This document shows, in pieces, positions 62,829 through 64,000 of a stretch of DNA of 64,000 bases (its first letter is position 1; the number at the start of each line of letters is the position of its first letter). The notes below the pieces were generated by a model that saw nothing but the letters and a program-made list of their open reading frames with translations, was not told the origin of the DNA and searched no databases. The position numbers were made by a program, and so were the translations under genes. This stretch comes from Paraburkholderia dioscoreae (GTDB lineage: Bacteria > Pseudomonadota > Gammaproteobacteria > Burkholderiales > Burkholderiaceae): assembly GCF_902459535.1 (NCBI RefSeq), contig NZ_LR699553.1:1426001-1490000 (forward strand). The letters are read 5' to 3'.

Positions 62829-64000
62829 ATGAGCAAGCCTGTCAATCTGCCGCAACAGTTGGACCATATGCTTCGGCAAGCCGTCGGGCTTCAGCAGAAC
62901 GGCGCATTTGCCGAGGCCGAGGAACTCTATCGCGAGATTCTCGAACTCAAACCTCGTCATTTCGACGCGCTGCAATTGCTGGGTGCGCTGGCGCTGCAAG
63001 CGGGCCGCTTGCAGGAAGGCGTCGAATTACTCAGAAAGGCGCTTGCCGTCAACGCGAAACAGGCGCCGATCCATTCGAATCTCGCCTATGCATTGAACGC
63101 GTTGCAGCGTTTCGACGAAGCACTCGCGAGTGCGGAGCGCGCACTGGCCTTGCAGCCCAAATTTCCCGACGCACTGAACAATCGCGGCAACGCGCAAGCC
63201 GGCCTGAACCGGCCGCTCGACGCGCTCGCCAGTTTCGATCGCGCGATTGCGCTGACGCCGGATTTTGCGCAGGCCTGGAACAACCGCGCCTGTGTGCTGC
63301 GCGACCTCGGCCGTCCCGCCGATGCGCTCGCCAGCTGTGATCACGCGCTCGCATTGCAGCCGGCTTATCCCGACGCGTGGAGCAATCGCGGCAACGCATT
63401 CAGCGACCTGAACCAGCCGGAAGAAGCGGAACGCAGCTACCGTCGCGCGCTCGAATTGGCCCCGGCATTTGCCGACGCCTGGAATAACCTCGGCCTCGCG
63501 CAGATCGATCTCAATCAGCACGCGCAAGCGCTCTCGAGTTACGAGCGCGCACTCGCCGCGAATCCCGCGGCGGCTGAGACGCATTGGAACGAGTCGCTGT
63601 GTCTGTTGCAAATGGGGCGGCTCGAAGCTGGCTGGCAGAAATACGAGTGGCGCTGGGAGCGCAGCCGGATCAAGGCAAGCCGGCGCGTGTTTGCACAGCC
63701 TCTTTGGCTGGGGGATTTTTCGATCGGGGGCAAGACGATTCTGTTGCACGCGGAGCAGGGCCTCGGCGACACGCTGCAGTTTTGCCGTTATGCCGCGCTG
63801 GTGTCGAAGCTCGGTGCGAAGGTCATGCTCGAAGTGCCGCCCGAATTGATGCGCCTCATGTCCACGCTCGACGGCGTGGACCAGTTGATCGAAGCCGGCG
63901 AGGCGCTGCCGCCGTTCGATTGCCACTGTCCGCTGCTGAGTCTGCCGCTGGCATTCAAAACAGACCTCGACAGCATTCCTTCGGCCACGCCGTATCTCTA
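62829..64000 (+). CDS. TPR protein with glycosyltransferase-like C-terminal domain (partial)
   Basis: The first 390 codons are present and the gene runs off the window. About six to seven tetratricopeptide repeats (for example EEAERSYRRALELAPAFADA, HAQALSSYERALAANPAAAE) fill residues 5-255. From about 290 a domain begins with TILLHAEQGLGDTLQFCRYA and KVMLEVPPELMRLMSTLDGV, like the Rossmann-type heptosyl/O-GlcNAc-transferase-like domain often joined to TPRs. Such proteins modify flagellin or other proteins or glycans (family knowledge). ATG 62829 is the start; upstream ATGs meet stops. Confidence 0.85.
   Translation, partial: MSKPVNLPQQLDHMLRQAVGLQQNGAFAEAEELYREILELKPRHFDALQLLGALALQAGRLQEGVELLRKALAVNAKQAPIHSNLAYALNALQRFDEALASAERALALQPKFPDALNNRGNAQAGLNRPLDALASFDRAIALTPDFAQAWNNRACVLRDLGRPADALASCDHALALQPAYPDAWSNRGNAFSDLNQPEEAERSYRRALELAPAFADAWNNLGLAQIDLNQHAQALSSYERALAANPAAAETHWNESLCLLQMGRLEAGWQKYEWRWERSRIKASRRVFAQPLWLGDFSIGGKTILLHAEQGLGDTLQFCRYAALVSKLGAKVMLEVPPELMRLMSTLDGVDQLIEAGEALPPFDCHCPLLSLPLAFKTDLDSIPSATPYL

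Overview
The window looks like a chromosome segment of a plant- or soil-associated beta-proteobacterium of the Paraburkholderia/Burkholderia group. The evidence is high GC, Burkholderiaceae-like core genes (bacterioferritin, class I fumarase, acetyl-CoA synthetase with the DUF4212/VC_2705-type symporter pair, CheV) and a beta-proteobacterial type III secretion system (T3SS). I ran no database search; family calls come from reading motifs and architecture.

Layout. 1-3.0 kb: core genes on the minus strand (bfr, fumarase, UPF0114 membrane protein). 3.4-29.7 kb: a T3SS island between the UPF0114 gene and acs. It starts with two minus-strand genes (a small secreted-type protein and a ribbon-helix-helix regulator) and continues with one compact plus-strand run sctC-D-E-F-G-I-J-K-L-Q-R-S-T-U-V-N-O, in which most genes overlap or nearly touch. 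Three loci of candidate secreted proteins follow. The first is a NopE-type protein with a DUF1521/MIIA self-cleavage motif. The second is a convergent pair of large effectors that share 670 identical N-terminal residues and the upstream region, as 2130-bp inverted repeats, but end differently: one in an ADP-ribosyltransferase domain, the other in six helix-turn-helix-like units. The third is an 892-residue protein with about 16 TQT/VQT/SQT motifs at 11-12-residue spacing, preceded by a TTCG-N16-TTCG (hrpII/PIP) box. The apparatus is reduced: SctU stops before its NPTH autoprotease domain, and no SctP, gatekeeper, tip/translocator, HrpB-type regulator or lytic transglycosylase was recognised.

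30.2-34.9 kb: acs, the two symporter genes and tRNA-Ser(GGA). 35.1-50.1 kb: sulfur-scavenging accessory genes beginning right after tRNA-Ser: a truncated, frameshifted NtaA/DszA-type monooxygenase, an SfnB-type oxidoreductase, cysteine synthase, an orphan cysteine-desulfurase tail, MetQ-like and SsuA-like binding proteins, a Dpp/Gsi-type peptide ABC transporter, a DszC/SfnB-type oxidoreductase and an intact NtaA/DszA-type monooxygenase. The far side (50.6 kb) carries a degenerate tRNA-like 3' end followed by a terminator, so the block may be a decayed tRNA-associated island. No integrase was seen.

51-64 kb: a periplasmic-binding-protein gene overlapping a CHASE-PAS-GGDEF-EAL c-di-GMP enzyme gene, a methyltransferase, an acyltransferase, an MFS exporter, a LysR relic, a divergent EamA transporter/LysR pair, cheV with a sigma-28-type promoter, a DUF4142 protein and the start of a TPR/glycosyltransferase-like gene that runs off the end.

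The strongest candidates for something new are the inverted effector duplication with swapped C-termini, the TQT-repeat protein (which resembles eukaryotic dynein-light-chain LC8 scaffolds), and the SctU that lacks its switch domain in a locus where no SctP was found.
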